Part shown: one piece after another, positions 48,515 through 63,300 of the stretch | Position numbering within the stretch: position 1 is the stretch's first letter | Layout: every line of letters starts with the position of its first letter | Source of the DNA: Prunella strophiata | Lineage: Eukaryota > Chordata > Aves > Passeriformes > Prunellidae | Assembly (NCBI GenBank): GCA_036583965.1 | Contig: JAZBQD010000030.1 | Coordinates: forward strand, 84,386,800-84,450,799 | Direction of reading: 5' to 3' | Length of the DNA: 64,000 nucleotides | Translations under genes and position numbers: made by a program | Notes under the pieces: model-generated | Seen by the model: only the letters and a program-made list of their open reading frames with translations | The model's database searches: none | Told to the model about the DNA's origin: nothing

Positions 48515-51500
48515 CCAGGTCATCATAAAATGCTTGCTTGCTTTTTTTTTTTTCCCTCTAGAGAGGGATCTGGCTGATACAAGGATGTATCAGGTTGCCA
48601 GTGCACAGGTCTACCTTGTAAAGCAGGAGCTGTGCAGGTATAACCTCTGTGCCTGGAAGTCCTCACTGGCTCCCAGACAGCTTTCACTCTCAGCTGAGGC
48701 TCTCAGCCCTCATTCCACAAAGCCACAGCCAGAGCAGGACACACTGTCCTGGGCAGAGAGGCTCCTTGGGCACCAGGGCAGCTCTCACAGCCCTGGCTGA
48801 AGCCCAACCTGGGCTGAGGAGGGGATGTCTATGTTACAGGTATTCCATTTTGCACTGTCTCTTAAGTAAGGTACATCAATTTTAAGTATGGATGTTTTTG
48901 GGGAATGTTTCTCTTCAACAGCTCATTTCCATCAACAAAACAATGGTGGTTGAAAGAAAAATTCCACAATTGGACCACTTGAAGACCCCACTTGAAGAGA
49001 CTGAGAACAGAAGAGAAGTAAAATACTTTAAGCTCAAAAGAGGTGTTACATTAAATTGTAATTTATCTCAAAAGCACTTTGACACAGATTCAGCACAGAA
49101 TGAGCTTTGGTACACCCTGTGTTAGCAGAGCACTTCAGACCATGTTTAAAACAACCTTTGTTTGGGATGGGATTTCTTTACATATTCTGGCAAACTTAGT
49201 ATAAGGATGGAGAGACAAGCACAGACAAGCTCATATGCAAACACAGCCTTTACTTTACTTTTTTCAGAACATGCAAAATTCAGGCCAGTAAGTGACATCA
49301 TCCATGGGCTTTCAGATTCTTTAAGATCAACCTGGCTTTGATGTACCTGGGCACTGGTAAAGAGGTAGGTAAACAAAAGCCAGAAAAATGAAGCAGTACT
49401 CAAAGCAGCTCTGAAAAATACACAGCACCACTTAGTGCTGCTGCACTTGAAAAGGGCACATATGGTCAGGAAGTCACTTTGCAGAACCTAATGATATGTT
49501 TTAGTGAAATCTCTGGGAGGTGGTGGAGGCAGTGAGGGGTGGGCTCAGGCAGCAGTTTCACCACACTCTAATTAATGTGTTTGTTCCTTTCTCTACAAAG
49601 AATGTGACAGGTAGAGACATAAGGAAAGGAAAGGAGGATGGGTTTGGGATATTGAGAAATGCCTCAGCAAGCCAGCTGGTTTCATTCTCCAGTGACCAAG
49701 GGGTGATGGGCCATTCAGTTACAGGGGGAAAGGAGGGGCTGTGCAGGCTTACTTAGACCAAGAGGAAAATACAAAGTGGTCCAGAGGGCACTGATGTACA
49801 ACATCTGCCAAGGTCAATGTGACTGTGTACAAATCTCCTACACAGCTCTTTAGAAACCCTGACCTGCTTTAATCTGAGGGTTACTCACTGCATTGGTTCA
49901 GAAGGGTACTGGGGCTGAGGGAGCCACGTGCTGCACTGCACAGAGACCTGTGGGACTCTTGCTCATCCCAGCATGCCAAAGGGCCAGGAGTTGCTCCTGA
50001 CCAAAATGACAGGGAAGTTGGGATGGGAGGTCATTACAGGTTGCCAGGGAACGACCTTGCTCAAATGGAATAGTTGAGACTTGCAACTCTGCTGTTTTGC
50101 TTGTCTGCCTTTTTTCCTGGTTTGTCACTAAAGGAAAGCTAAGTCCCAAACAAGAGTTATCTTCAGCTCAGCCAGAGTCCAGGGAGCAGCAGGAAGACAT
50201 CTAGTTTCTCCTCTGGGAATTAACATCCAAGTAACAACAAGATGCAAGTGTGAGGGTAGAGTCAGGCCTTATGTCAAAGATTTCTGACAGAGCTGGAAGA
50301 TTCTCCTGAGAAGAAGGAGATGCTGGGGAAGGAGATGTCAATGCAGCAGTGTCTGGAGGAGGTCATCCTCAAGAACCAGCCAAGAATCTGTTGTCACTTT
50401 TGACATATGGAGCCACTCTAAGGTGCTTCCAGCATAGCCCTACTTGGAAGGATATCTATTTCTTCTACAGTGAAGACATGTCTGAATCCTGGAATACCAT
50501 GTGTATTATGGACTCCTATGATTTCTTCTCCTTGTGTAGGAAAGGAACTTCAGTAGTGGAAAAATACTTTGATTTTAGCTGAAGAGGAACCCCACTAAGC
50601 AAAGAATTGTAATGAAATACCAAAATCAAATAACTAAGTGCTCATTCGAGTTTAGGCTACCACAATGGTTTATTCTGAATGCTTCTGGAAAATTACCTTA
50701 TTTTCAATGTACCTTATTGGCATTTTATTTTCTTTCCCATAAATGCATACTGACCTTTCAAGAACTGGACATTAGTTTTGATATTACCAGAAACCCAGAA
50801 TGAAAACAGGTATTATTGTAAGTAGCAGTATGCTAGAAGACTTTCAGACTGACCCCAGATGTTTAAAGTCACAACTGATGTGCTGATATAGGAAAAGGAA
50901 ACTATTCCTTCACATTATAAAAAAAGCAAAACAAAACCTTCCTAGGGGCCCAGACCTTTAACTCTTGTCCCCAGCAAAATTAGAGAGAATTCCAGGTGGG
51001 AATCTGATGTTCCTACCCAGGCTGTGTCCTTATGTTACTGGGATTGTTTCAGCTACGAATGCTCACATACATAATGTGACTTAAGCTCCAATAAGACAAA
51101 TGTACCTTCAGTTTCTGGCTGTCTTCCATTGCTTTCTAAAAGAGAAATGCTAGGAAAAATATGCCTGGTAAGAAGTACAGAGAATTCATAAGAAACAGAT
51201 GAACATGTTTCCTTTCTTGAAAAAAAAAAGAGAGAGGAAAAAAAGGAAAACTAATGTTGTTGCCATAACCTTGGTTACTTGCACATAACAGATGGGCAGT
51301 TATATTCACTACTTACCTACAGCCAAAACAGGCATTTCAAATAGCTTTGTTTACTAATCCTAAATATAGGAGTGGCTGGTTTTATACAGTAGTAATTTTT
51401 AATTAATTAGATTCTGATTGCTGAAATTATTTTTCACTCTAGTGCTATAACTGATGCAAATGTTTCACTTTGGAAAAGCTCATGCATTTATATTATCTGA

Positions 51501-53120
51501 AAAGTGTAGTATTTATTTTTGTTTTATACAAAATAAAGTCAAAAGCTTATGGATTAAGGTAAGCAACGAGATCAAGAGGATATTTTATAAGTGCTGTAAC
51601 AGAGCTTTCAGCAGGATTGTAAGACCTTTGCAAGCACTGCTTGCAGCATCTAAAATTCACTCTGAATATATGATGTTTAAGTTGTAAAAATCCCCTAACA
51701 AACAGTTTGTGCAAGTTCTGCTACACAGAAACATGCAGGAAAAGCATGATTATATAGAATACTATCAAATCTAATTAAAAACAGAGGGAGAAAGCCAGTA
51801 AAATCAGGCTGGTGAAATATTAATGTACTTAATGCTGGAATGAAGCCTATATATCAATGTGAGATTTAATTCCAGAGTGTAGAATTTAAATGCCTGAAAA
51901 ACGGACTCAGTCTATAGAAATAGAATTAGCAATTCCAATAAAAAATAGATACTCTGAAGGAAAAGTTTTCTGTCCTTGGCTTGAATCCATCTAGCCTGGT
52001 CTACACTGCTCTTCAAAACCATTTAGACCAGCTAAATATTCTGCTAAATTCCCATTACACTGATGGTCTCATTAGAAATGCAAGGCAGTCCTCTCCAAGG
52101 GATACAGCCATCACTCTCTCCTAGGAGCAGAAGCTGAAATAAGGTTTCTTCTGCAGCAGCTGCCCCTGTGAGCGACTGTGTTTGCCCTGGTGATGTTTTT
52201 CCCCTATAAAGAAAGGGACAACAAATGCAATTGAATTATACCCTGAATTTTTTAAGTCCTTGGCAGGGTGGTGAGAAAGTGCCCCACAGACCACAGCAAT
52301 TCCTGAGAGTGATGTTTGGGCAGAAGCACCCAGAATACCTCCTTAAAAATGAGAGAGATTCAGGAAAGCAAGGAAATAAACCCCTGGGAGGACACTGCCC
52401 GAGCAAGGAAGAAACCAAAAAATGCACAAATACTCAGAAAAAGGGAAGAGTGATGAGCAACATATCAGCAGCTCAAACCTAAGTAGTCCAATCAGTCTGA
52501 GGGCTTGCCAAAGCTTCATGGCTAATCATGCTCTGTGTGACAGGAGGAAACACATTTGAGGAATAAGAGTTTTGAATGTGCTGCTTGCAATTTTCTGATC
52601 TGTTTCTTGCCTCCCTGCCCCTGCACCCCCAAAGCTTCTCTAGGTGTGATTAGCAGTTATTTACTAACGCTCTCCCTCTGATTTCTGAGCCATTGCTGAT
52701 GCTGCCACCTAAAAAATATTCATTTCAAATGTGAAATGAAGTAAGAGTGCATGAACTGCAGCACTGCCTATGTGTCAGCCACTGTGGCAGAAATCTTGGG
52801 GAATTTAATGTGTCTGAGACAGAGCTGCCACTGCCAAGTCTCCCTGCTGAATGTGCAGCATCTGATTTTGTACTCAGTGATTATTTCCTCACAAATGAAC
52901 TCTTACTGCCTAATTCCCAGCAGTACAAGCATCTGTCCTTATGCTGGTCATCATGAGGGTGAGGTTTACCCTGTGCTCTTTCATCTGCCTGTAGGGTGAC
53001 ATGGAAGATCTGAGGCATATGGATACTACTCTCTAGTGTAGCTGATTTTAAATAACTTATTGTTCTAAACACTGTTCAGCTTCCTGTCTGTCTAACAGGC
53101 AAACCTGCTTTTTCTCATGC

Positions 53121-53147
53121 AAAAAAAAAAAAAAAAAAAAAAAAAAA
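53121..53147. repeat. A homopolymer, 27 bases
   Basis: An uninterrupted A run lies between CTCATGC and TTATTGACTC. No AATAAA or retrocopy body was recognised upstream on the plus strand. Confidence 0.95.
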
Positions 53148-56100
53148 TTATTGACTCTAACATTATTACAGCTTTAATACTTCCAGCTAATGAGGGGCTA
53201 TTGCTAGAATTTCTTTATTATTGTTGTTTTTCATGTACTTTAAGAAACCCCATATTCTCATTGTCCTCGAGCTTTCATCTAGAATCATCTATTCCTTTTA
53301 TCCACAGTCAGTATTTCACATTTTCTTTTTTAGACTGTTATATTTCATGTATATGTATTCATATTGCATATATTTTAAATTTCATGCCTATTGCACAAAT
53401 TGCTTTTTCTTTCTAATTACTACTCTTACTTGACCACTGAAGCTGAACTAGCTTTCAGTAAAGTTGTTTTTTGCCTTGATTGTGGAAATGCAGCCTTTTG
53501 CTAACCTAACAAACTCTGCTTAAAAAAATTCAAGCTGCCTTGTTTCTAGGCTTTTCTACCCCACCAATTTATAGTCAACAATTCCTTATGCTTTGGGACA
53601 CCCACCTTCCCTTATTGGGACTGTCCTTTATTTGTCTAGCTTGGACATAGTAAAATCATGGTCTGGTTCACAGGTAACCATGTGCTTCCCATCCACTGAC
53701 CAATTTATCAATTGAAAAGAAGATCTGGTGAAAACTCATCAGTGCTAGAAAATTGCCACAAAGACCATCTACAATCTTCACTCCAGCTCTTTCACAGCTG
53801 TCTGTGTGGACCTCTGGTGATACCTTCCAAACTGAGACCTCTGCAATCCACCTGATTAAGCTGTCTTTCCTTTACAGATTGATGCTGATGGAGCACCTTC
53901 ATCCCCTCTTGTAACTGGAGCTGATATTCAGTTGATATTCTGTGTCTGGGATAAAGAAGAAGTTTGTTGGACATCCTGAGCTGGAGTTTTCCATGTCAAG
54001 ACAGGCTAGAGGAGGAAAGGAACAATTCCCAAAGGCACATGGCTGACTGGCTGATACAGAGAGGCTATTGCAGAATATATGAATGGCACAGGAACATATG
54101 GGAACTATACCTCCTCCATTCCCTCAGCAGCTCCAGCCAGTAGAAGCACATCTGTGAAAGACACACCAGGACCCCTGAAGATTTCAGCATTTCCTTTCAA
54201 ATACTTTGCCTAGCCATTTCCTGGAAAGTCACTAAATGTATTTTACTCAGTCCCGTCTGCAATACTTATAGCTTCATTTAGTTTTAATATAGTTATAAAT
54301 GGGCTGTGGCGGCCTGCTTTTTTTAATAACTAAGTAAATGAAACCCTGTCTGTAATAATAAATGAACCATCCATCTGGGAGGCCTCCAGTAAAAATTTCA
54401 ACAGGTATTTATTGCTCCTTTATGTAAACAGTACTCTGGACAATACAAGTGATTATACTCTCTGTCAGCCTTGTCAGGAAGGAGACAGTAGGGTTTTGGA
54501 TGAAGTTCCATAGCATACACACTGAATTTAGCAGTTTATTTGACTAGATGGAGAAAAAAAATGATTAAAACAAGAAAATAAATAGACAAGAATCCAGTTG
54601 GCTACTGTGAAAGGAAGCATACCATTTTATTTAAAGATATGGGCTGTGAGGATAATCTATAGGAAACTGACAGGTCTATAGTGCTACAGACTTCTCACAA
54701 CTCCAGATGCTACACAGACAGCTCCCTAAACAACCCCACCCCCTCAAAAATGGAAGGAGTTTCACTGTAAAATCAACACTTTACAGAGACTTTAAAATAT
54801 ATTGTGCCCTTATAGGTTCACATAGTATGGAAGAGCAGTGCCTTGGGAGAATCTCCAACTGGAGTGCAAGAGACTGAAAACCATGCTATCCATCCCTGAG
54901 GGTCATCCCTTTCATTCATGGACATTGCTCACATTGGAAAGGGCAAAAGCATGACACTTTTCAAGTAATGAAATTTTAATTTAAAGAAATCTCGCTGCAA
55001 AAATCATCTTCATACCACTGTTATATTCTGGCTCCTAATTACACACCATTACATTCCACTATTGTTGGAATAATACAATGTCAGAATAAATTGTCAAATA
55101 ACTATTTCACTGTATGGCAAGAGAGGGGAAAAAGAGAAAGAAACAAGAGGCAGAAAGACCTGAAAGCTCACATATGGCCAAGGAGATGTGCTATCACTCG
55201 ATGCTGAGCAGTGAGCTGTAGGGAGTTCTGTGCATTAAACATGCAGGGCCATTGTGACTTTTGTCAAAATTTCCAGCCCTCAAATTTCTGTGGGAATGGG
55301 CTTAAACCTCTCCCATGAGCAGATTTCTCAGAGCCTTTCATTTTCAGCCAAGATAGGCACAGGGAAAAATGCATTCTTTTTTCCTTCTGAGGCAGACTGT
55401 AAAAGGAAAGCAAAGCTCTGCCCAACAGCAGGAAGATTCTGCCCCATGGGGCAAATGGATTGCTGCTCCTTGGGAGTCTGCAGCCTGCATGCTCAGCTCA
55501 GAGAGAGGGAATGCACTGCTCCTGAAGCTACAGCCATGGCCAGGGTGTTTCCAAACAGGGCTGCTTAGCTTGTCAAGCTTAACTGATTAGGAGATGGTGC
55601 ATTAGTGGTAGTGCTCTCTTTACTCCTCTCTGCTTCTGATATGTTGGGGAAAAGATAATCCCAACAAGGCAGACATCTCTGAACAGACAGCAGTCCCACC
55701 AAAATACAGGAATTCTCAGGTTGGCTTGAGGATGGGCTGAAGGAGGAAGGGAGGAGGCTGTAAGGGAGCTCCAGGAGCTGGGGCACAAGCTCTGCAGGGA
55801 CAGGGAAGGTGGAGGCTGGCAATGGCACCTGAGACAAGTTCATGGCCATGAGCTTTGCTGCTGGGAGAAGAAAACTCATGTGCAACCTGCAGTGGTCAGA
55901 TAATTCCTTTGTTTCCCACAGAGCAGCAGTGAAGGGATGGTTGCTCATGTGGGGTGCCATTAATTCAAACTGCAGTGTGCAGCTCAGGTAGAGGTGTGGG
56001 AGGAGTTTTCCCTCAGCTGCCCTGGGGTCTGATGTCACCAAGTGCTTCTAGCCTGCTTGTTTCACTTTGAGATAACCCCTCCTAGAATGCATAATTGGCT

Positions 56101-56251
56101 ATTCCTCTTTCTTAGAAATAATCTGCTTTGGACATAACAACAGCAAAAATAATCAGCTGAGGGCTGCTCCTTGAGAAGAGTTTTATTCCCAGCATTCAGA
56201 TGCACATGCTGTGCAGAAATACACCACCTGCACTCTAATATATATGTATTT

Positions 56252-56293
56252 AAAAAAAAAAAAAAAAAAAGAAAGAAAGAAAGAAAGAAAAAA
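56252..56293. repeat. A run followed by GAAA tetranucleotide repeat
   Basis: Nineteen A bases (56252-56270) are followed by about five GAAA units and a short A run. This is a simple A-rich microsatellite that has probably grown from an A tract. Confidence 0.9.
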
Positions 56294-58659
56294 GTATTTT
56301 TTCTTAAAACACTCTTTGGAAAAAATTATGAATTTAGCTCTCAAACAGTAAACCACACTATATCTCCTTTCTAATGTCTCTTTTTAAATATACACCAGGG
56401 AACAGCTCTCATAACTCACTTGAAACACACTATCTTATGAGTTATAGGTCAGTCTTCTAGGCTCAGAGTGTGTGTTGCACTTCCACACAACCTTATGAAT
56501 TTTCCATCCCTCATCATTCATATCATGTCAGAATATCTATTACAAACCCTTGTTTGCAAGAAGGGCTTCTATTTTATCCTTTCCTTTTATCACTGGTCTT
56601 AAATTTTCTTCTGGACACCAGCTTGGCATGCTGGCAGTATCATGCTAGCAGCTTCTGAATAAGAAAAAATCAGTCAAAAATCCCATGTCAGGATTGTAAT
56701 GTCACTTGCAAAGAAATATCCTTTTTTAACTAATAGGAGCAGTGTATAAAAATAAATTAAACACAATTGTATTCTGATTGCCAGCTTCTACCACCCAGCA
56801 GCAAACTATCACAACCATCTCATAAAAAATATTCATTTGGAAGTCTAAATGATGTCTGATAATGCTTTCTGCCATCCTAAAGCTTTGGAAATGTTGAATT
56901 GTCTCAAGAAAAATGTCAACAATAATTTTTCACAAAGGCTCAAGCATGGACAAGACTAACTGGAGTCTTGTGTGAGGGATTTAGAGCTGAAGGGAATTTT
57001 CTAACACAGTTTAACCACCAGGAACAGTGTGAAGACCAGCCAAAGTGCTTGGCAGTTGCTGGATTTGAGCAATGCTTTTCCCTAAATAACTAAAGAAGTT
57101 TAAATTCTATATAAAATTATAAATCTCAACATTTCTGAAATGCTGTGCTTTTGTTTCCTTCTTTCAAAAACATTACTTTGAAATGTGCTGGTATCTAGTA
57201 CTGTAACAAGGCTGCCCAAGCACTTTCAGGAGTAAGGTAACCTAAATGAAATTTTTAGCCCTGAATGTACTTCTTTTTCATTTTGCTGAGAAAATTAACA
57301 AAACTATTTTTATTTTCAGTTGTCCTACATAATTTTTATTGAATTAAATGAAATATCATTTACCCATGCTGACTCACAAGCTAATTTAATTCCATTTGCA
57401 AAGTTCTAAACCTAGATTTGTTTTGAGTTTCATATGGGTCCACAATACCTACTGGCTTCTTTCCTTTTTTCCCTCACATTGGCAGTTAATTCAAACTTTC
57501 AGTGAAATATTTTTTTCTGTCATCAGTTGTCAGACTGACACTAATAGACACAAACATCCTTACAGAGTTGTGAGCAAGGGTTGCAATGAACCAAGCATAC
57601 AGGAGTTGGATTCTCAGATTGCTACATGACTGAAATGGAAGGATTTGTGCTGCTGGCTTTTAAGTTTTGTTTGTATGTTTTACAAAATCAGATAGGAATA
57701 AAGAGAACTTGCTTTCAATACACTCCATTATATAGCTGGTTGTTTGGTTTGTGTGTTTGACATTTATGATTATTTGATACTGAGTTCCCAGGAAAAGAAT
57801 TCCATATAGGCCCAACAGGATTTACCTATGGCCTCCACCTTTGAAAAAATGGCTTTAAATACCACTTAACTTGCTATTACTTGATGTCAGCTTGAGTCCA
57901 ATCCAAACAATCACTATTACTTTCAGAAGTATTTTTGGGTGTGGAAATAAAACACGCAGGACTTAATACTGACAGAGCAGTGGATAATTATCTGTTTGAT
58001 ATTTAAGTAAGAATAAACCCTACAGATAATCATACATGAATTTAGTACAACTGCAAATAATTTGTGACCAAATATGGTGTCTATATTGTGCAATATATAT
58101 TCAAAAAGTCATAGATACAAGGAATGACACTTGACTTTTGAAAAATTCAATTTAGTAGTAACATCGTTAATAGTCAAAAGTAGATCTCCTGAACTAAATG
58201 TCTTGGGTTACTTTTATTATCAGTGTCACTCTAGTAAAACCAGTTTCATCAGCAATTAATTTAGCTCACTATATTACCTTCAAGGCAAATGATTTTTACT
58301 GATAAGAGAAAAAACTTCAGATGTACATATTATATCAGGCACTTAAATATTTTTAGTGCTGATGACAGCAGAGATGGCTGATAAAAATAAGAAATAAAAT
58401 AGGCAAAATGTAGGAGACTGACAATAAAGAGCTTTGAAATATGTAAATGACTTTCCAGAAGTCCTACAAACCCTTAGATTATCTCCAGCAGAGTGTTTAT
58501 TAGTCTAAAGAAATCATTGTGTATTTTTCAGTGTACTACAGAAAGGTTTTTCCTGTTCCAAAATTGCAGCAACCAGCCCTCATTACATCTTTTGATAAAT
58601 GTCTCGAAAGCTTCAAGTTTATTTGCAATTGAAAGGAGTTCCAAAGAAGAACAGGGAGG

Positions 58660-58679
58660 AAAAAAAAAAAAAAAAAAAA
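58660..58679. repeat. A homopolymer, 20 bases
   Basis: An A run lies between ACAGGGAGG and GGAATTCTG. No retroposon body was recognised. Confidence 0.95.
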
Positions 58680-59928
58680 GGAATTCTGTCAGAATTGTCT
58701 TATTGATACTTTCTCTCACTCTTCCATCTAGCTGAACACACTTGCTCTCCTCATTACCAGGATCATGAACTAGTATGAAACAGGATCCATCCTATCAAGA
58801 CCAATTTGCTACTGGGTTTCATCCTATTGCACTGGTTTCTTGTGAGAGATCTCTACATAGGTACATTTCCCAACACCCTAAGAAATCAGAAGTAAGCAAA
58901 GCCACTATAATTCCCATTCAACCAGAAAGAGGAAATAGAGGAAAAGAGATTTGCTGCTTTTAAACAAAGTCACTCTACACTGTTCAGAGCTGGGAAGGAA
59001 ACTCCAGGTCCTGCTGGGATAGGCACTGTCTCAGATGTGCCTCTGACCCAACATCTTATGCTGTTCACTCTCTACTCCATCTTTGGAGCCTGCACTAGGA
59101 GGAAATTTTAAGTGAAAGAAAGCCAAAGCCAAGGTGGAGAGGTGAAGAGGTGCTGAATCTGTATCTTCCTCCATAGAACAATCTCCTTCTATCAGAGCAC
59201 AGCAGAGGAACAGAATATGTCAACACTCCAGAGCCCCTAATTCTCTGGCAAACAGGCATTCCTACTTGAGACAGAGCAAGCAGGTTTTATGTAAAGAATG
59301 CACTTACTCATCTGCAAAATGCTGCAAATAAAAAATAAAATTGGACTGGATGATTTCAATTTCTTCCAGAAAAACCCATAACATTTAACCTATTTTGGTA
59401 TTTTTAAATCAAAATTTGATTATTTTAAGCTACATGTGAGAGATCATTCATTCCTAACAAGGATTTTTTTATATTACTTGTTTAGAGTAGGATTAAATAA
59501 ACTTTTATCACGCTGGGACTGTTAACTCTTGACATTCTTTGCTACTACATTCATGCAGTTATTAACTCCATGTTTGGGCTGGAATTGCTTCTTCCATCAA
59601 TTTTTGTGAGATCTGAAACTGCACTTAGAAGTATCCTTTAAATACTTGGTTTTTTTGGTGGAGTTTTCCCCCCATCCTAGTAGTAGCTATGACAATTGCC
59701 CTGCTAATTATTATCACACTATATTAAAAATACATTTCAGCAGATGCATGAAGGAGCAGCAGATAGATGCCTTCTGCAGCCCTGCCTGGGAGCACAGGGC
59801 TGTGTGTGGGATGTCACTGCAGCTGGGGTGATGGTCTCTGACTGCCTGTCTGATGGGGACAGCTCTGCTGCCAGTGATGCCTCAGGTTTTAGCTTTTATA
59901 TTTTTTCAGATTCTGTACTGCTTTAGTC

Positions 59929-60337
59929 TGTACTTCTGAGCTTTATATTAGGGGATGGTAAGCTCTCTTCACAGAGTAGGTAGACAAAACAATTCCTTCT
60001 CTAGATGGGGATCAAGGACAAATGATCCAAACTTCAGGCCCAGGAGCATAAACAACAGTGGACTGAAGAGAGGAAAACAAGAAGGATGGGACTTCATAAG
60101 CTAAAGCTATAACTGGACAATTAACTCCAATATGCAAATGGACCAGAAGTTATAAAAGTGTGAGATCCCTGTGACTGGTTGTCCATTTGGTGACTGTTTT
60201 GGAGTTCATCTTGGGTGTAGCCCTGGCTGGGCTCTTGTGCTGCCCAAGGTGTGTCCATTGAGGCCTTTTAATAAATCCCTACTTCATTCTTTAGCTCTGT
60301 CTAGTCTCTGCTCCAGGTCAGCCTCCACAAGGCATCA
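59929..60337 (+). mobile_element. Solo LTR of an avian endogenous retrovirus, antisense to the gene
   Basis: This plus-strand element carries LTR landmarks in order: GGACTTCATAAGCTAAAGCT, then AATTAACTCCAATATGCAAA, a TATA box TATAAAAG (60151-60158), CCATTTGGTGACTGTTTTGG, AGCCCTGGCTGGGCTCTTGT, a polyadenylation signal AATAAA (60270-60275), and the end CTCTGTCTAGTCTCTGCTCC through CACAAGGCATCA at 60337. I recognise this series from LTRs frequent in songbirds. No internal retroviral genes adjoin it, so it is a solitary LTR. The start (TG at 59929) is approximate and no target-site duplication was identified. Confidence 0.8.
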
Positions 60338-63300
60338 CCAGCTTGGCTTTCTGCGGGGCCTGGCTCTGTCCCAGCTCAGCACTGCCCTGGAAGTGACCCA
60401 GCAGGCAGGCAAGCACCCCTGAGATCAGCCAAACACGGTGCCAAGCTCGGGGTGGCCTTTGTCACAGCAAGAAGGGCTGGCTGAAAATGAGCTTGGAAGG
60501 ATGGCCATGCCCTCTGGGGTGCTCTGGGATCTGGTGGCTCAGGAATGAGGGGAGTGGTGCCCATAGCCTGCAGCACCTACCCATGCACAGGTCTTGGGGC
60601 TGCTTCTGATGCAGCTGAAACACCAAGAATGGAAACTTTGTCCCACAGCCCCAGCTCTGAGGCTGGCAAAGGGTGGAATGCAGACACAGGAGGGGCCCTT
60701 CTCCAGCTGCCTGTGGCTCAGGGTCAGTCCCTGAGGAGTTCTGGGATGGCACTCAGGCCATCCAGGTGAGGGACACTGTCACACATGCCCCAAGGAACCA
60801 CACCACAGGCTTAAAAACATTGAAGACATGGGCAAAAGCACACAGAAATGAGTGTCTAGCTATTTAACAACAAACAAGGACACTTAAGACTGAAACCCAG
60901 GTCACAGCCCCATTTTGGGGGTTCAGGCACAACATGAGCCTTTTGCATCTTTGCTCTGACACCACTCCCTGAGGTGTGAGTGCCCTCTGACACTCAACAG
61001 CAGGAGGAGGTCAGGGAGCTGGCACTGGCACACCCTGCAGGCCACCACTCCTGGGCACTGTGGCCACACTGGCTCTGAGCTGCTCTCCCTCCTCTGAGGA
61101 CTGTGCTTCACCTGCTGAGCAAAGACTGAACCCAAGGAAGGAATAAGGAGGAAGGTACAAGTGAGAATTCACTTTGTGGTTTTAGCTGGAGCATCTTCAG
61201 TGCTCTTCAAAGATGGTGATGCTGCTGTATCACATTATCCCCCTGGACAGGTAATGAATGGGAGCTGTACACTGTGAGCATTAGATCACCAACCTCAGAG
61301 AGATTTAGGGAAAAAAATAATACACACTGAAAAACAAATAGATGTAGACTAGGACATAGAAATATTTATTTTCTGTAGAATGCTGATTAATGTTGCATCA
61401 AATCACAATAAAATAGCCCCCAAGGCTCATTCTCCTATTTGTAAAAGGGTAATAATGATTAACTTTACCAATGTTTGTAGCAGGTTTTGAGTGGGGTTGT
61501 GTGTTCAAAAGAAATATTAATGATCTGAAGAGGTCATTAGTTTGGGGATACTCTCTTGGACTGGCACCAAATCTCCTCTGATTCTACCTAACAAATCATA
61601 CAGCAAAGAGTGAACGTTCATCTGCACTAGCTTCAGGCATATTTTAAATTACTTAAACGAGTGTAATTGCAAAATAATTTTATTCCACTGTTTTATAGCA
61701 GTTTTCCTGTTCTGCTGAAGGCAAGACTGGCAAGCCCTTGAAGGACAGGAGGCTGCTGAGAGGATCATATTTAGTCAGGACTTCTCAGTCCAGAGGACCC
61801 ACCTCATCTCAGCTAACAGCCCATCACACAGGACCACCACCATGAGCCCCACCACCAAGGAGGGCACCCCTGATTTACACCACTGGCACTTGGTCTGAGC
61901 ACCTGATGAGGTGCTAACTATAGCAGGTCTGTGTGACAGGACTACAGTCCTAGAGGTAATTTCCTACACCTTATTACCACATAATAACGGCCTCTTAACA
62001 ACCAGGCTAATCAAGAATTAATGAGGCACTAAAACACTTTCAGGAACAATGAAGGATTTAAAAATTTCTCTTATGTGTTTTATTTAAAAAGCAATTAATT
62101 TAATAGTTACTGCCCTTATTTTGGAGTCATATAAAAAGTCTTGGCACTTATCAAATGTATCAGTTGAAAGGTTTTATTCATTTATCAGTTATTTACTTAT
62201 GTGAGGCTGCACATAACCTCAAGAGAGTAGAACCAGATTTGGGCCCTGTCTGCCTCCCTCATGTAATTCCATTTGTCTGCTCAGACACTCCCCTGCTCTC
62301 ACACGGTGAAGTACAACACCAAAACCAGAACAAAGTCAGCCCAAATTCACACTACTGCCAAAAATGGATTTTTTTCTTATCTCCGGAAATTAGAGTGTCA
62401 GGGATTCTTGTTTTGTTTTCTTTTGTTGGTGGTTTTTTAAAATTTTATTTATTTTTTTTGTTTTTGCATTTGTTTCAATGGGGAGCCATCCTTGACAGAA
62501 ATTTTTGAGAAAATGAGTGAAATAAATGGTGGGAAAAAAGTAGGGATAATTTATGCTGCTAAAGGATTTCATATCAGTGACTCCGTGCTGAATTAAAGCC
62601 CAAAAATATGTGCCTTTACCATTAGCCTGGAAGGGATAATCAAAACAAAAACATGTTCAAATTTGACTTATTTTTTAAAACTTCCTTCTGGGGTGTAAGG
62701 ATGGGGGATATATCCTGGTTTGCTGAGAAAATCCCCAAATAGATCATTCTGTGACAGATAACAGTTATGGTTATTAATTCCACTGCTGACATTGAAATTA
62801 CACTGATTCCCAACATAATGGAAAAGTAAATAGCACATCAGAAATTCTCAGATGCTTCCACACTTCCTATGCAATCAAAAAAAGAGAACTCCCTCATTAA
62901 ATAATACACTGTCAGAAAAGGCAATTTGATTAAATAAACCTATCTGTCAATCATGCCTAAAGTTATAAAAGGAAAACATTTTGTAGCTAAGTAAAACTTT
63001 TCTCCATATTAATCTCTCTCTCTCTTTTTATTTTCTTTTTCTTGTGTGATTTTTGAAAGAGAAGTAATGAAAAAACTATGTGCCCTAAAGGAAGATTGGG
63101 GCAATACCTAGCACCTGACAAAAGAGTTAAAAGTTAGTCTTTACCATTAAACAGAGATGACATGATGGAAAAATCAAGGGAGAAAGGAAGCAAATGATGA
63201 TATGCACTAATCCAGAAACCTGAGCTACTGTGGGTGTATTTTTTGTATCCCTTGTTACATACATCTCTTTATTTCTTTTTTGTTTTTCAGGAGACACGGA

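Noticed and set aside
55565..56041. 158-residue minus-strand open frame in the sense direction
   Set aside because: No match to the expected upstream AFF exon (no WPPPL or WLPPL motif), and no recognised domain.
59340..59390. TTGGACTGGATGATTTCAAT, resembling a CR1 3' tail
   Set aside because: Only about 20 matching bases and no CR1 sequence upstream or octamer tail downstream.
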